A stretch of 64,000 bases of DNA, taken from assembly GCA_033026295.1 (NCBI GenBank), contig CM065168.1, forward strand, positions 35,600,875 through 35,664,874. Reading direction: 5' to 3'. A program made the position numbers and the translations under genes. This DNA comes from Channa striata. Its lineage: Eukaryota; Chordata; Actinopteri; Anabantiformes; Channidae. Positions 1 through 54,351 of the stretch are shown here, piece by piece (positions within the stretch are counted from its first letter, which is position 1; each line of letters opens with the position of its first letter). Under the pieces are notes generated by a model, which saw only the letters and a list, made by a program, of their open reading frames with translations, made no database searches and was not told the origin of the DNA.

Positions 1-3000
1 GACTTTGAAGCAGTGGTAAGTTTTTACCCTTCTGCTTCTGTCTTAAGTGTTTTGTCAGAATAAAAACAAAGCATTAAAGGACAAATTTTATCATTTAGCT
101 ACAGCGCTCTCCCGACCATGAAGAGGCTCGTGACCAGCTGATGAAAGCAAACCAGCTGGAGGAGATGCAGGAGGAGGCCCAGGGTTTATACCACCAAGGG
201 GACTACAGCACTACCATCAATGTGCTTGAGAAAGTAATAGAGGTGCGTGTCAGCTCTGCATCAGGGCCTACAGATAGGGTCAGTTAGTGGAAGCTGGCTC
301 AGCGGAGAATCCTATTAATAGTGTTATTTTGCAACATTATGTTGGGTTTTTTGGATTTTTCAATGCGATCTGTATATGTTCTGTTAGTCTTCTGATTTCC
401 TCCTTCATGAAGTGTATTTTGCAGTTGTTGGATGTGATACTTATTCACTCTGTAGCCATTGTTTTTCTATGTGTTTAAATATGTATTTTACAAAACAAAC
501 ATGCATTGCTGGATGTAATGTGTAAACACTTTCTTCAGATCTCTCCCTGGGATCCTGAGTCGCGTGAGCTTCGCGCAGATTGTTACATCCGAATGGGAGA
601 ACCACAGAAAGCCATCCAGGATCTGACACCAGCCACGAGGCTACGAAACGACAACCGAGCTGCCTTCCTGAAGGTCAGCATGCTGCACTACAGCCTCGGA
701 GAACACCACGAGTCACTCAAGTGAGCTCTTACACTGGAATACACTAACTGGCCAGAGCAGAGACATGCAAATTAAGTTGATTTTCATCTTGTAAACATCT
801 GTTCCACCACAGTCATTCTTCTTCTTCTCTTCCTGTGCAGTCACATCAGAGAGTGTCTGAAGCTCGACCAGGATGACAAGGAGTGTTTCAGCCACTACAA
901 GCAGGTGAAGAAGCTCAGCAAACAGCTGGACTCTGCAGAAGAGCTCATACAAGTGGAGAGGTCAGTACTTCTGTAGAATTTAGATTGCTTTAAAATATGT
1001 GTCAGTTTCAAAATTAAATTATCCAACTTTTCAGATTTGTAAGAATTCATAGATCCTTGTGCAGTTTCACAGGTAGAATGGATCCTGGTGTTTTGAATCC
1101 AGGCATATACTGTACTTTATTCCACATTCAAATCTTATTCACTCACATAATGTTGACTCTGACCATTTTTTTTTTATTTCATTTAATTTATTTTCATTGT
1201 TCTGACATTAACAAAAGAAAAATGTGAGAAACCATATCCAACTTGTAACTAATAGTAATACTCCTACAATTAGATACCAGGAAGCCATTGATAAGTATGA
1301 ATCCGTTATGAAGACTGAGCCTAATGTACCATTCTACACCAACCTGGCCAAAGGGAGGATCTGCTTCTGCCTTGTCAAGGTGAGAGAAATGTGGATGATT
1401 TAAATGTGATAAATGGTCCTGAAGATACCTTTACCTAATTTAGGTATGAGGTTTACGATAGCACAAGTTTACAGTAAAACAAATGCACATATCCAAAGCA
1501 ATAGCTAGATTGTCACCTCAGCTAATCTCTGCCCTACCAATACAATTCATGTTAAATTCCTGTGTTTCCTCCTAAAGCATCTTGTGCTTTTTGTTGATTC
1601 TAGCTTAAGCTGGCTTTGGAAGCAATAGACGTGTGCTCAGAGGCGCACCAGAGAGATCCACACAATGCCAACATCCTCAGAGATAGAGCAGAGGCTTATA
1701 TCCTAAACCAGGACTATGAGAAAGGTAAGAAGATTCGGACTTCTCAGTGACAATCGACAGAAGTGAACTGACCTGAATCTTAAAGCATCTTTGTTGCAGT
1801 CCATGATTCTAGGGCTAGACAACAACACATCTATAGAAAAACTAATCGAGCATTTGTATATATGTAAACTTGTCCAATTTAGCTGCTGCTCCATGGTTTA
1901 GGATGACATCAATTTAGAAGATCAGCTAATTGAGGTTTTGTCTTAAGAAAACAAATCTATACTGGAAAAAAGTCATTCTAAAACTAAAGGTATTGTCTGG
2001 ATACAATCAGAGCAAATAATTGTTCTTCTTTTAATATTTTTTTTTTTACTTACTACAGCTGTGGAGGACTACCAGGAGGCAAGAGAGTTTGATAGTGACA
2101 GCAACGATATTAGAGAAGGACTTGAAAGAGCACAGAAACTGCTCAAAATCTCTCGTAAGAGGGATTACTATAAGATCCTGGGTGTCAATAGGTAACCAGT
2201 TCTGCTTTTTGTATCATAGTATTTACTTCCTTTAAACTGACATCTAACAAATCTGTCTTTTGGGTAAATCTTTAAGGAGTAGATCCCGCTAACTAACCTT
2301 TTTCCCTCAGGAATGCCAATAAGCAGGAAATCATCAAGGCGTACAGGAAGTTGGCACAGCAGTGGCACCCAGACAACTTCCAGTCAGAGGCTGAGAAGAA
2401 GGAAGCCGAAAAGAAGTTTATTGACATTGCTTCAGCTAAAGAGGTCCTCACTGACCCAGGTCAGCAGCTGATTATTCCCTCTGATTTTATAAACGGAGCA
2501 AAATACTTTTTTAGTGTAGATGAGGAGATTGAGCTTTAGTGGTTTTACGCCAACCTCAGTGAGGCAGGAATTGATTGTCTGTGAAAACATGCTTCATGGC
2601 AGCTTGTACTTGTAGTGATGTACTTTAACTGTCATATTTTTACATTGCTAAATGCGTGATGTTTAAAGAATATTAAAGCATCTGTGATTCCACTCTAATG
2701 GCTTCACTAAACAAAGCTGGGAACCATAGCAGAGCATAAAGTTAGAATCAGCAGCTAAAACCAAAGTAACGAAAACACTTACCAACACCAAAAGCATATT
2801 ACACCTCATTTAATTAATTTGAATAAAAAGCTGAAGAATTAAAAAGAAAAGTGTACTTGACTTTGCTTAGATATGCTAAGTTAACAAGGTGCTGGTTTGG
2901 ATACTTGGGTTCGAAAACAACATAGCAGAACACAAGCAGGATATTGAAACAAATCTCAGCTAATTATGCATTTCTTCAAGTTAAATATTTGATCTGCTTT

Positions 3001-3237
3001 TTTTGACATAATTCAACATATGCTCAATATTAAACAGCAGTTCAGCTTTCACTGCATTAAATGTTGCCCCTGCTTTCTCTTGTCTTGCCAGAAATGAGGC
3101 AGAAGTTTGATGCAGGTGAAGATCCCCTGGATCCAGAAAATCAGCAAGGTGGAGGTGGAGGACAGCAGGGCTGGCCTTTCCACTTCAACCCCTTCGAGTC
3201 TGGTGGGAGCTTCCACTTTAAGTTTCAGTACAACTAG
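1..3237 (+). CDS. dnajc3: DnaJ homolog subfamily C member 3 (P58IPK), 5'-truncated by window edge
   Basis: Family role: ER-lumen co-chaperone of BiP, also described as an inhibitor of PERK/PKR kinases. Exons read by splice phase: 1-15, 99-242, 539-720, 841-960, 1274-1379, 1604-1724, 2059-2191, 2311-2459 and 3092-3237 (stop TAG 3235-3237). All junctions are GT-AG and keep frame, giving 371 residues. The human protein has about 504, so roughly 130 N-terminal residues, including the signal peptide, lie to the left. The first seven exons hold TPR repeats (for example DYEKAVEDYQEA). The J domain spans exons 7-9, beginning KRDYYKILGV, with the HPD motif in QQWHPDNF. The C-terminus is Gly-rich and ends FKFQYN, like human FKFHFN. 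For exon 2 the acceptor at 98 is preferred over 104 because it restores the VLQRSP spacing of the TPR. I cannot say whether this is the teleost a or b paralogue. Confidence 0.95.
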
Positions 3238-4660
3238 AAGGGAAGATTTGCCAAAAAAGGAGGGGGTGATGGGACATTTTCGAGTGGACATGTCGGCTCT
3301 ACAGAGGAATCCTCTGCAGAACTTGCATTTCAGTTTGGACACAGTTTTGTGGCTTATCCGAACTTTTGATTTTTAATGTCAGGACAGCAGAGACTTGAGC
3401 TATAAAATCTGGAGTTCTTACAACAAGAAACTAAGGACTGACCTATAGCTACTGTTAAACGGACTTGTAGCTGTGGCTGAACATGAAGTCTTGTGTCAAC
3501 TATTCAGATCCTTAGAACGGCAGGTTTACATTTAAATCAGTCATTATGGGAGTTCTCTCTTAGGGAAGCCTGCTCTTATCACACATCTTTACTTTGTGCC
3601 ATTTTTTTTTTTTGAACCTGTAGAGAGAGCTTTTTCTTTGTTCTGTTTGTGTTTTAAGGACAGTAGCTCCTCCCCAGACAAGTCATAGGAACACTGTCAA
3701 ATTTGATGTTTGCAGTATTCCTTAAAGGAATTCTCTCTATTCTGTTTTGACAGTGTCTCGCTTCTGTACACTAGCGATCCAGAAGTTAAAATTCTATGGA
3801 TCTTGAATAAGTGTCAGCGCTTTTTATTGTTTTTGAATAACCACTGAGTTTTTGCAGTTATCTAATTGGGGAAAATGTGTGGATTCTGCATTTAGATGAT
3901 ATTTTCAAAGGCTGAATATCCATTTGCAAACAATATGGATGTACCTGAAATTGAAGACTGGTTAAAAGGCACAAAATTACCAACAATTTACCCTTCAGTG
4001 AATCTGACAACATAGGAGCTAATGACTGAACCATGAGTTTTAGTATTTCTGTCCTTCTTTTCAGTCCTCCAAACGCACGTGTTTTTGTAAAACTTGAAGT
4101 TTTATCTTTTGTTTAATACCACTCCTGGAATGTTACAGCAGCCTTTATAAAACCTCTTAAGACTCTTGACAAACAAAGTGTCTTCAGTAGTGGCCCAACA
4201 GCCTAGTTTCTGAAAAGTGCACGTCGAATGTTAGACTAAGTTGCAGAAAACTATGTACTGTAACTGGAAACTATTACACTGCAGCAAAAAAACAACTGTG
4301 CAACTTTGTTAATGGGGTTCCTCTATTTCTGCCATAAAGACAGTTCGACATTCTTTTGAATTTTTGTTTTTTTGAGCACAACTTTTAAGTTATTTTCTCA
4401 ACAGTAGCTTAAGGAAATGGTGGCTGTAGCTGCTTTTAATCCTGTCTACTGCTCGAATGTGTGAACAAAAAGCCACAGGCTCTTTATTTAAATTGACAGA
4501 GTAAGACGGGTTTTGTTGTGGATTTTGTTTGTTTTTTAGTGGCATCAAATTTTCTGTTGTCAAACTGAATCAGCTGACATGCTCAAGTGTATTAAAATAC
4601 TGAAACAATCCCGTTTGTGTTCATTTGCTCTGCAAAACAAACTAATAAAGTGTAGCAGAG
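3238..4660 (+). other. dnajc3: dnajc3 3' untranslated region
   Basis: AT-rich, no coding signal. AATAAA at 4644-4649 is the most likely polyadenylation signal. A minus-strand signal for naa38 (AATAAA as tttatt at 4483-4488) lies inside this stretch, so the two convergent transcripts may overlap at their ends. The end point is an inference from the signal only. Confidence 0.55.
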
Positions 4661-4937
4661 ATAACTACACAAAATATACCTCAAATGCAGCTATTTTAAT
4701 CCAAAACACACATTTACTGTACACAGCACTAAACATTATTTCAACACACATCCAGGTACATGAACAGTGCAGATCGACACCTCTTCAAGCATGGGTACAA
4801 ATCCAGCAAGTGGAGATACTGATAAGTTGCTCCAGTCAAGCTGTCTATTGTTCTTTAGGCTCCATCTCAGCCTTACTCCTGGCTCGATGAGAGTCAGTCA
4901 CATGAATGCTAAGTGTCGTCCAATAGTAGGAGCTTCG
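4470..4937 (-). other. naa38: naa38 3' untranslated region
   Basis: Downstream of the naa38 stop codon on the minus strand. The first good polyadenylation signal on this strand is at 4483-4488. The two plus-strand ORFs of 80-100 codons that cross this region are antisense and have no family resemblance. Confidence 0.4.
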
Positions 4938-6968
4938 TCAATGGTTTGCTCCAAATCCTTGTGTATCATCCAAACTGTCTGCCTCCACCTCGATGGATAC
5001 CACATGGTGTCCGGGGATCATGGCTAGCCCTAGGACTCTGGGTTCACCCTGAGAGAAAGTGTCTGGGGAAAAAAAAAAAACTTATTATTTGTGGAAGATT
5101 TTCTACACAGAGAAGTTTTATACAAATTGTACTGGCTTTCGAATTGCAAGTGTGTATATTCCTCTAATTGGACACACTAAGAAAATTTAGTCAACAATGT
5201 TTTTAATTTAAACCTAAAATTTTCCTTACTGCTTCAGGAAATAGTGGGAAAAGACATCTCGCATCTCAAGTCATTTTGATTTTAAATTATTATGATTTGG
5301 CGGTTAAAGTGAGACTACAAGTCTGGAAAAAACTAATCAACATTGCACAAGAATGACCTCCCAATGTTTTTTTTTTTTTGCAGGTTAAATTTTAGAGGCT
5401 ATGGTACAGGCCCAACTCATGGAACAGCCAAAGTTATTTTCTACAAAGTGATATGGTGCAGACCTGTGTTTTACCTCTGATTGAAGTTGCATGAGATTCA
5501 TGGTAGCCATGTAAGTGTTCTTAGAAAAGTTCTTTAGGCAAAACCATTACTCTAATCAGAAATCTTATGATACAGACAAATGATGCAGCTTTTTGTATTT
5601 CAAACTAATTACTTGTGCCATTTCAGGCAACAAGTTGAAGGAGGTGAGGAAAGTAGGAGAGGAAGTTTAATGAAAAATGCAGACAGCAGAATTGGGACAG
5701 ATGTTTGCTGAGGACAGAGAGCTGAAATTAGTTAATTAAACTGGTGAGAATATTTGATGTTCAGATTGTGGATTAGACAAGACTAGACATTTAATCAATC
5801 TCAACTGGGTCTGTCACAAGTTCAGATGAGATGTTTTATTATTTAACAATGAATACAGAAAGTATGCAGATTCATCATTTAACATAGGAGAATGATTTTT
5901 ACTATCCTATAGAACTTAACACTACAACATGCAACTTAAGATAGCTCTTAATCACTCATTCTGCTCCACCAAGCCTTCCGTCTCCCTGCTCTATGCTCTA
6001 CTACCATTTGATACAATATGCTTTCACAGGGCTCCAGATATTAAAGTTAGCATTAAATTAAACAAGAAGGCCTTTTTACAATATCAACCTATACAATTTT
6101 TTTCTTACAGTTTAAACTTTTAAAAGCAAATGTTTGCACAGTAAATGTGTATACATAGCAAACATTATTTTCAGTTAGGCTGACCTACATAATATAACCT
6201 CAAATATTAAAGTGTCAGGATTCTTTGGTGACACACACATCACTTACGTCTATTTGTTCTTTATTCAGTTACCTGTGGATTTAAGGAATTCCTGAGCCGA
6301 GCCGAGGATGACATTGCAGTCCCGGTCTGTGCAAAGGAAAAGTCCCACTAAAGTCCGGCCGTCTGTCATGCGGATCCTCATGTTCTTGTTCAGGAGCCCT
6401 TCTAGTTTCTGCCTGGCCTGAGAGGATGAGGACACTTCGGGCTGCTCCTGTGTGTGAACAGAATGAAACCGATCAAAATATTGCAGATCTTTAATCTGAA
6501 ATATTTAGTGATCTTGTCCATCAACAAAAAACAAACAAACATCTGATTACAACTGTGTATATAATTTGTACCGACACATCTCCTGGTTACAGTGAAGATA
6601 TGCTTGTGCTTTGCTCTTTTACTTCAAGCTCACTGGCTATTTTGCAGATCAGATTAGATCAAATGAGCAACAGAAAAACAAGAAAGGTTTTGCGTGTAAA
6701 CTGTTCGATAATCAGTACCAACATCAATCATATAGCGTAAAGTTTGAATGATTTATACATGATTTATACGAGAGTTATACAAGCTAATTCGTTAGCCGCC
6801 TGTTAAAGTTAGGCTACGCTGAAACAAAGATAATGTTGGAATATGTGAATAGGCAGATCGTTTTTTCTTCTCAGTTATAATAAGCTAGACAGCATAAACA
6901 GTTATGTTAAATAATAACACATAACCTACATGGGTCGAAGGACCGTTTTCCTCAATCATTGTGGCCAT
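4938..6968 (-). CDS. naa38: N-alpha-acetyltransferase 38, NatC auxiliary subunit (LSMD1)
   Basis: Small LSM-fold protein that is an auxiliary subunit of NatC (with NAA30 and NAA35), which acetylates N-termini starting with Met plus a hydrophobic residue. Three coding exons on the minus strand: 6930-6968 (ATG 6966-6968, starts MATMIEENGPSTH), 6273-6447, and 4938-5062 (stop 4938-4940). All borders are GT-AG and the total is 339 nt, or 112 residues. Exon 2 has the Sm-like core, with MRIRMTDGRTLVG and CTDRDCNVILGSAQEFL nearly identical to the human protein. Exon 3 continues with GEPRVLGLAMIPGHHVVSIE. The tail is longer and more acidic than in human. Length fits the family (human about 125). It is convergent with dnajc3 and divergent from chd3; NAA38 is also near CHD3 in human 17p13.1. 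Confidence 0.95.
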
Positions 6969-7060
6969 ATCACCTTCTTTTTCTTCTACTACATCTGTCT
7001 ACGGAAGATTTTGTCTGACGGACCAGCTAAACCGGAAACTCGTTGTGCTGCTTTTAAAGG
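6969..7060 (-). promoter_or_regulatory. naa38: naa38 5' UTR / core promoter region
   Basis: Short stretch upstream of the naa38 ATG. Read on the minus strand it is purine-rich just before the start codon. No TATA box is obvious. Placement of the transcription start is an inference. Confidence 0.3.
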
Positions 7061-10000
7061 GAACGACACCCCAAACGTGCTGGTACGGTGACATTCACAG
7101 AATTTAAATATAAGTGAGATATATGTAATATTGGCAAAAACAACGTCAATACAATATAAAGAAACAGTCTGAAATTCATGTTAAGAATTTATTGCTACAG
7201 TAAATACATATTCATCTTTAGCATCGTTTCAGGCAGCTAAGCCTCTTAGCCCCCTGAAAACTGTTAGCCGCCGTAACAAGGCCATAAAATGGGAAAATAA
7301 TATTATATGTAGTTATGGTTTAATTACTTTTTACGGCGATATTTAACGTCGGGAAATAACTTTTTTATGAACAGCGACCCCAAGTGGCCCTTAGTAGAAA
7401 ATGTCACGTTTAATTTCCCTTCAATTCTCCAGGCGACACTATTACATAATCTAAAGTTAAAGTACCAGACGGGAAAGAAACTATTATAATACAGTGGAAA
7501 AATAATGAATCAAAAAAAAAAAAAAATAATGAATATGTATATATAAAAATATGTATTGGACAGTTCTTTTGTTTTATCCTCTGCCATTTTGATGTAAAAA
7601 TGATGTAAAATGTAAGGCAGCTGCTCAGACCCGTAGGAGTAATTTCATGCATAGATAAGAAAAGAAACGTTATGATAAGGCAAGGAAAAACAAGCAATGT
7701 AAGCGAGAAAAACTCAGATGTCAGCCTAAACACACAACTGGATACAAATCTTAATAGAGGTATTATTTTACAGTAATAAAGGTTATATACAGTAATAAAA
7801 ACATGATCTACCAATATACATAGTTTTACTCCTACAAATGCCGGATCTCAGTACTGAAAGTGTTCACAGTATGTGAAGTCCCGCGGAAATGAAGCAGAGC
7901 ATAAGTCTTTGTTGTATATTTTTCTTCCCTGAGTAAATAGGAAATGACACCCATCTATAGTTTAACTCTGAAACTAAAGATGTGTGAATTGATTAGTCTT
8001 AAATGATCAAAAATACATCTTCTTTCCACATTTATAGATCCACATGACCTACAGACCTTTGGGCAGGTTTTGTCAGTTCCTGCTCACTTTGGCCACTGAC
8101 ATTGGTGATCACTGGCAGCATAAATGGTGAGTAGTGATACTGCTTTGGATATAAATCAAATGAGCTACAGCTGGTGGTGAATAATATTTCACAAATACAT
8201 ATACAGTGTTGGTTGGTATTATTGGGGGTAGTTTTCATGGCTTGTGTTGGCATGATTTCTTCTGGAACATTCTCAATGATTAAAATTGGTGATATAACTT
8301 ATATTGGTAGCAGTAGAATGAATTTAGACGCGTAAAGAAAAATGTTTCCTAGAAATTGAGAGACAAATCATCAAACGTAATTGGGGGAGGGGTTAATGAT
8401 GCAACAAGACAGTGATTAAAAACTCACCAAGAAACTCAATCACAGGGAGAAAGTACAAGGTTTTACAGGGTACTATGACTAGTTTGTTTCCTTTATTTCT
8501 AAAGGTCAGAAAGCAAAAAAATATATAGTCGTTTACAAGAAGAACAGATTAAGCGTCAGTGAAATTCCTCTAGAAGATATTAATCTCAGAAGGCAGGAAA
8601 CCCATAGCTGTAATTATTAACAGACTCATGCAAGGCTAAACACTAAAACAATATGTCACACTTTCACATTGTTGGGTTAAGTGTAGCTAACATTTTTCTC
8701 CACAACCCCCACTGCATGAATGTTATTTTAGCTTTGTCAGCTCTCTGGGTTGCCTCGATTTAGACAGCTCAGCTCTGAATGGAGCACAGGAGCCGGTGTC
8801 TTTTTCTGTGTGTCACACTGCATAAAATCTGGGTTAGCAAGAGCACAGCACCCAGGGGAGGCGCTTCTTCCTCCCATCCTCGAAATGTCTCCCTGCCAAG
8901 GGGACCAGGGACATACACACATACACACTGCAACCATCTCTCAAGCTACCCAGTCTGGCAGCAGGAGAAACCTCAGTGTCCAGAGGCTTAGTGGGGGGCT
9001 CTAGTCGCAGACTTAGATGCACTTTCCCTACACACACACATACACACACACACACACACCACCTCCCCCTCCCTGTGTGTCTTGCATCACACCGTCTTTC
9101 TTTCCCCCTCTCTCTCTCTCTCTCTCTTGGCAGATGTGGCCATTGGATCAGCCACTAACAAATTCCTCTTGTCTCATTTGTGGGTGCAGGGAAGCCGAGC
9201 TGGAGCAGCTCAGGCACCTGTTGCAGTGAAGAGAGAAAGCGTGCACAGCAGATGAGGCATAATTGAAAAGCTCATTTACATGATGTCCAGTTATTGGTGT
9301 GAAAGTTACAGCTGCTAGAGTTGCACATGCTGTGCAGACAGAATGCAGGGAAGATAAAAAGAAAAAAAGAAAAAATAACATGCATGGTCTTGTGGTCTTG
9401 TGGTAGGCTGGGTAGGCAACAGGTACAGTCAGTGGTGGCATTTGTTGTGGGACCTGTTTATTAACTGTAACATTTGAAATGACTAAATGTCTGACAAATT
9501 AAGACACAAAAGGTGTTACCACAAGTACAGTGTAGCAGCAAGTTTATGCTTTTTACAGGCTCATTAACATTTTAACAAGAACCAGCTCTGTACAATTAAT
9601 TAATTGTGTTGTTGGTTGATTTAGTGACAGTTTGGGCCTAAATGTGTATTGGCTGTGCACATAAAAGTAAATTTATAGAAATATGAATATTCAGTGGCCA
9701 TATTTTAGTAATTATGAGCAAGATCAACAACATGGAGCCTGTCACCTCTTCACCCTCAACAACGTGCATTGTCCATATAAGAGAAGCATAGCTGCTGGAA
9801 TGCTATTCAAGCATCTGGGTAAGTCATGAGTTGTGGCACTGAGCCCGAAAAATAAATGGAATTCAGGCGTTTTTCATTTTGTAATTGCTGTGGCATGTGT
9901 TTAAGATCTTTTTGATAAAGAAATAAACTGTTGACCTTTGTGCTGACCCATGGGCGTCATCACCAGAAAGAAAACAAAAAAACCTTTTCAACCATATTTC

Positions 10001-10690
10001 ACACTTTGCTGTAGATGTTAGATGCTAGTTAAAAATCTGATTCCAAGTATTAATAGATTAGGATTTTTGTCCTAATTTTTTCTTTAACTGGGGTTAAAAC
10101 ACAATTTTAAATGAAAAGACATTGAAATATTGTAGTTTTTAAAAATAAAGTACTATTGTTGCAATTGGGCTTATTTTGTTGTTGCCTTTCTCTCACAGTG
10201 CAAGTGGAATAAAATGAGTTGAATTCATTAAAAGCAAGGCACTAGCAAGTTGCATACATTTTAACACTGACCTTTACTCACAGTGTTCCATAAACTCATG
10301 CAGATGTTTCCCTACAACACATCTTATTTTTCAAGGTTTTACGTTCAGTGGTGCAGCACTTTCTCCTGTCTGACCCCTATTTTGCTGTGAGGTTTGAATG
10401 TGAAAGGCAAATCAAAATTCCTTTTGTCAAAACAAAAGTGCCCTGAGCAGCCACTGAGGGGCTGGCCGGGGTCTAGGGATTCCCATGGCCTTACTGCCAT
10501 CCAGTTGACTCAGCCTGCTGCTTGCCAGAGGCTGATTTTACAGTAAGAGCACAGAAACGGCCTGGGTTGGTTTTAAATCTCTGTATTAGAGATGGATTGT
10601 GCGTTTTGAGCTGTATAATATGGTGGTTTATGAAGTGGAAAGAGTAGTTTGCATATTCTGAATTGTTTTCATCCCCACCACAAGTAGTTA
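7061..10690. other. Intergenic region between naa38 and chd3, no gene seen
   Basis: About 3.6 kb of mostly AT-rich DNA between divergent genes. No ORF resembles a known family, and the open frames around 8.7-9.4 kb owe their openness to simple repeats. I found no tmem88 or cyb5d1 exon, which neighbour NAA38 in human. Distal enhancers could lie here, but nothing in the sequence proves it. Confidence 0.5.
9030..9128. repeat. (CA)n and (TC)n microsatellites
   Basis: CA repeat at 9030-9059 with one interruption, then a TC repeat at 9107-9128, seen directly. Confidence 0.95.
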
Positions 10691-11426
10691 ATTTTTAAGC
10701 AATACAATCTGATGTAAGTCTGGGCATGGCTGCGGCAGATTTTCCCAACCCCCCTCTCTCAATCCCTCCCCAGCACTCACACACACACACACACACACAA
10801 CCCTGCTGCTGCTCCAAAATAATTTTTATACTACGGTGGGGGCTCCGGAGAATATAAAGTGGCCATATTTGATAGATCTGTGTCGGGCTCTGCAATGCAG
10901 AAAGCGCGAGTTGTTGCGTGTGATCTTTGTAGTGACAGTGACACCAGGCAAGTCTGTCGGATTCGTGACTGATCCGGACTTGGACAGAGAGAGAGAGGGA
11001 GAGGGAGAGAGAGCGAGAGGGAGAGAAAAAGAGGGGGGAGACAGAAAAGAAACAAACAAGTAACAATGTAACTTACATGCAGTCACACACCCCTTTTTCT
11101 TGTAACAATGTGTACGTTTTTAAGGAGGGAGGGGGCGCGCACAGGGAGAAAGAGAGACGGAGAGAGATAGAGAAAGGAGGAGGGGGGTGCGTTCTGAAAT
11201 AATATAGTCAGCCATTTTTTATGTAAGGGGATTTTTTTCTTATTGGGGGGGTTGTTAAAAAATAAATATAAGAGGGCGGCCATCTTTGTTGCTCTGCCTA
11301 GTGTAAAATATTCCAAAACGCCCCCCACTTTTTTCTGTGCCGATTTGAATATTAAATAAATATCATATAATCGGGCAAGAATACGCTTTTTTTGAATACG
11401 AGGACGGATCCAATGACAGGAATATA
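10691..11426 (+). promoter_or_regulatory. chd3: chd3 promoter and 5' UTR region
   Basis: Directly upstream of the chd3 start codon. Contains a CA repeat (10778-10799), a long GA-rich tract (about 10985-11045) and G-rich runs. Three CCAT-type motifs resemble YY1 sites: tggccatattt near 10861, cagccatttttt near 11210, and gcggccatcttt at about 11276-11287. The last is the best match to the YY1 consensus. The transcription start cannot be placed from sequence alone. Confidence 0.4.

Positions 11427-11427
<1 letters not shown>
11413..11427 (+). promoter_or_regulatory. Four-codon upstream ORF overlapping the chd3 start codon
   Basis: ATG ACA GGA ATA TAA. The last A of the stop codon is the first A of the chd3 ATG (TAATG). 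If the 5' UTR includes it, ribosomes would reach chd3 by leaky scanning or by termination-reinitiation. This is seen in the sequence; the regulatory effect is inferred. Confidence 0.5.
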
Positions 11428-54114
<42,687 letters not shown>

Positions 54115-54320
54115 ACATGCACACGCACACACACTCTTACTCACAGACAGACACACACTGAGACCCATCTGCTGCAAACGTATCTACGATTTCTCTCCAA
54201 GAAAGTTGAGTCTCTGCAGTAAACGCTCCTTAAATAGCACCGTTGAACCACACATCCAGTATTAAACCTGATTGACTGACTGAGGGTGAACTTGTTGACC
54301 CGCTAGTGATTGTAGTCCCT

Positions 54321-54351
<31 letters not shown>

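Noticed and set aside
8737..9441. Several overlapping ORFs of 60-97 codons on both strands
   Set aside because: They translate CA and TC repeats and flanking GC-richer DNA; no homology or splice structure.
10695..11066. Minus-strand ORF of 123 codons upstream of chd3
   Set aside because: Ser/Leu runs are the complement of the GA tract in the chd3 5' region.
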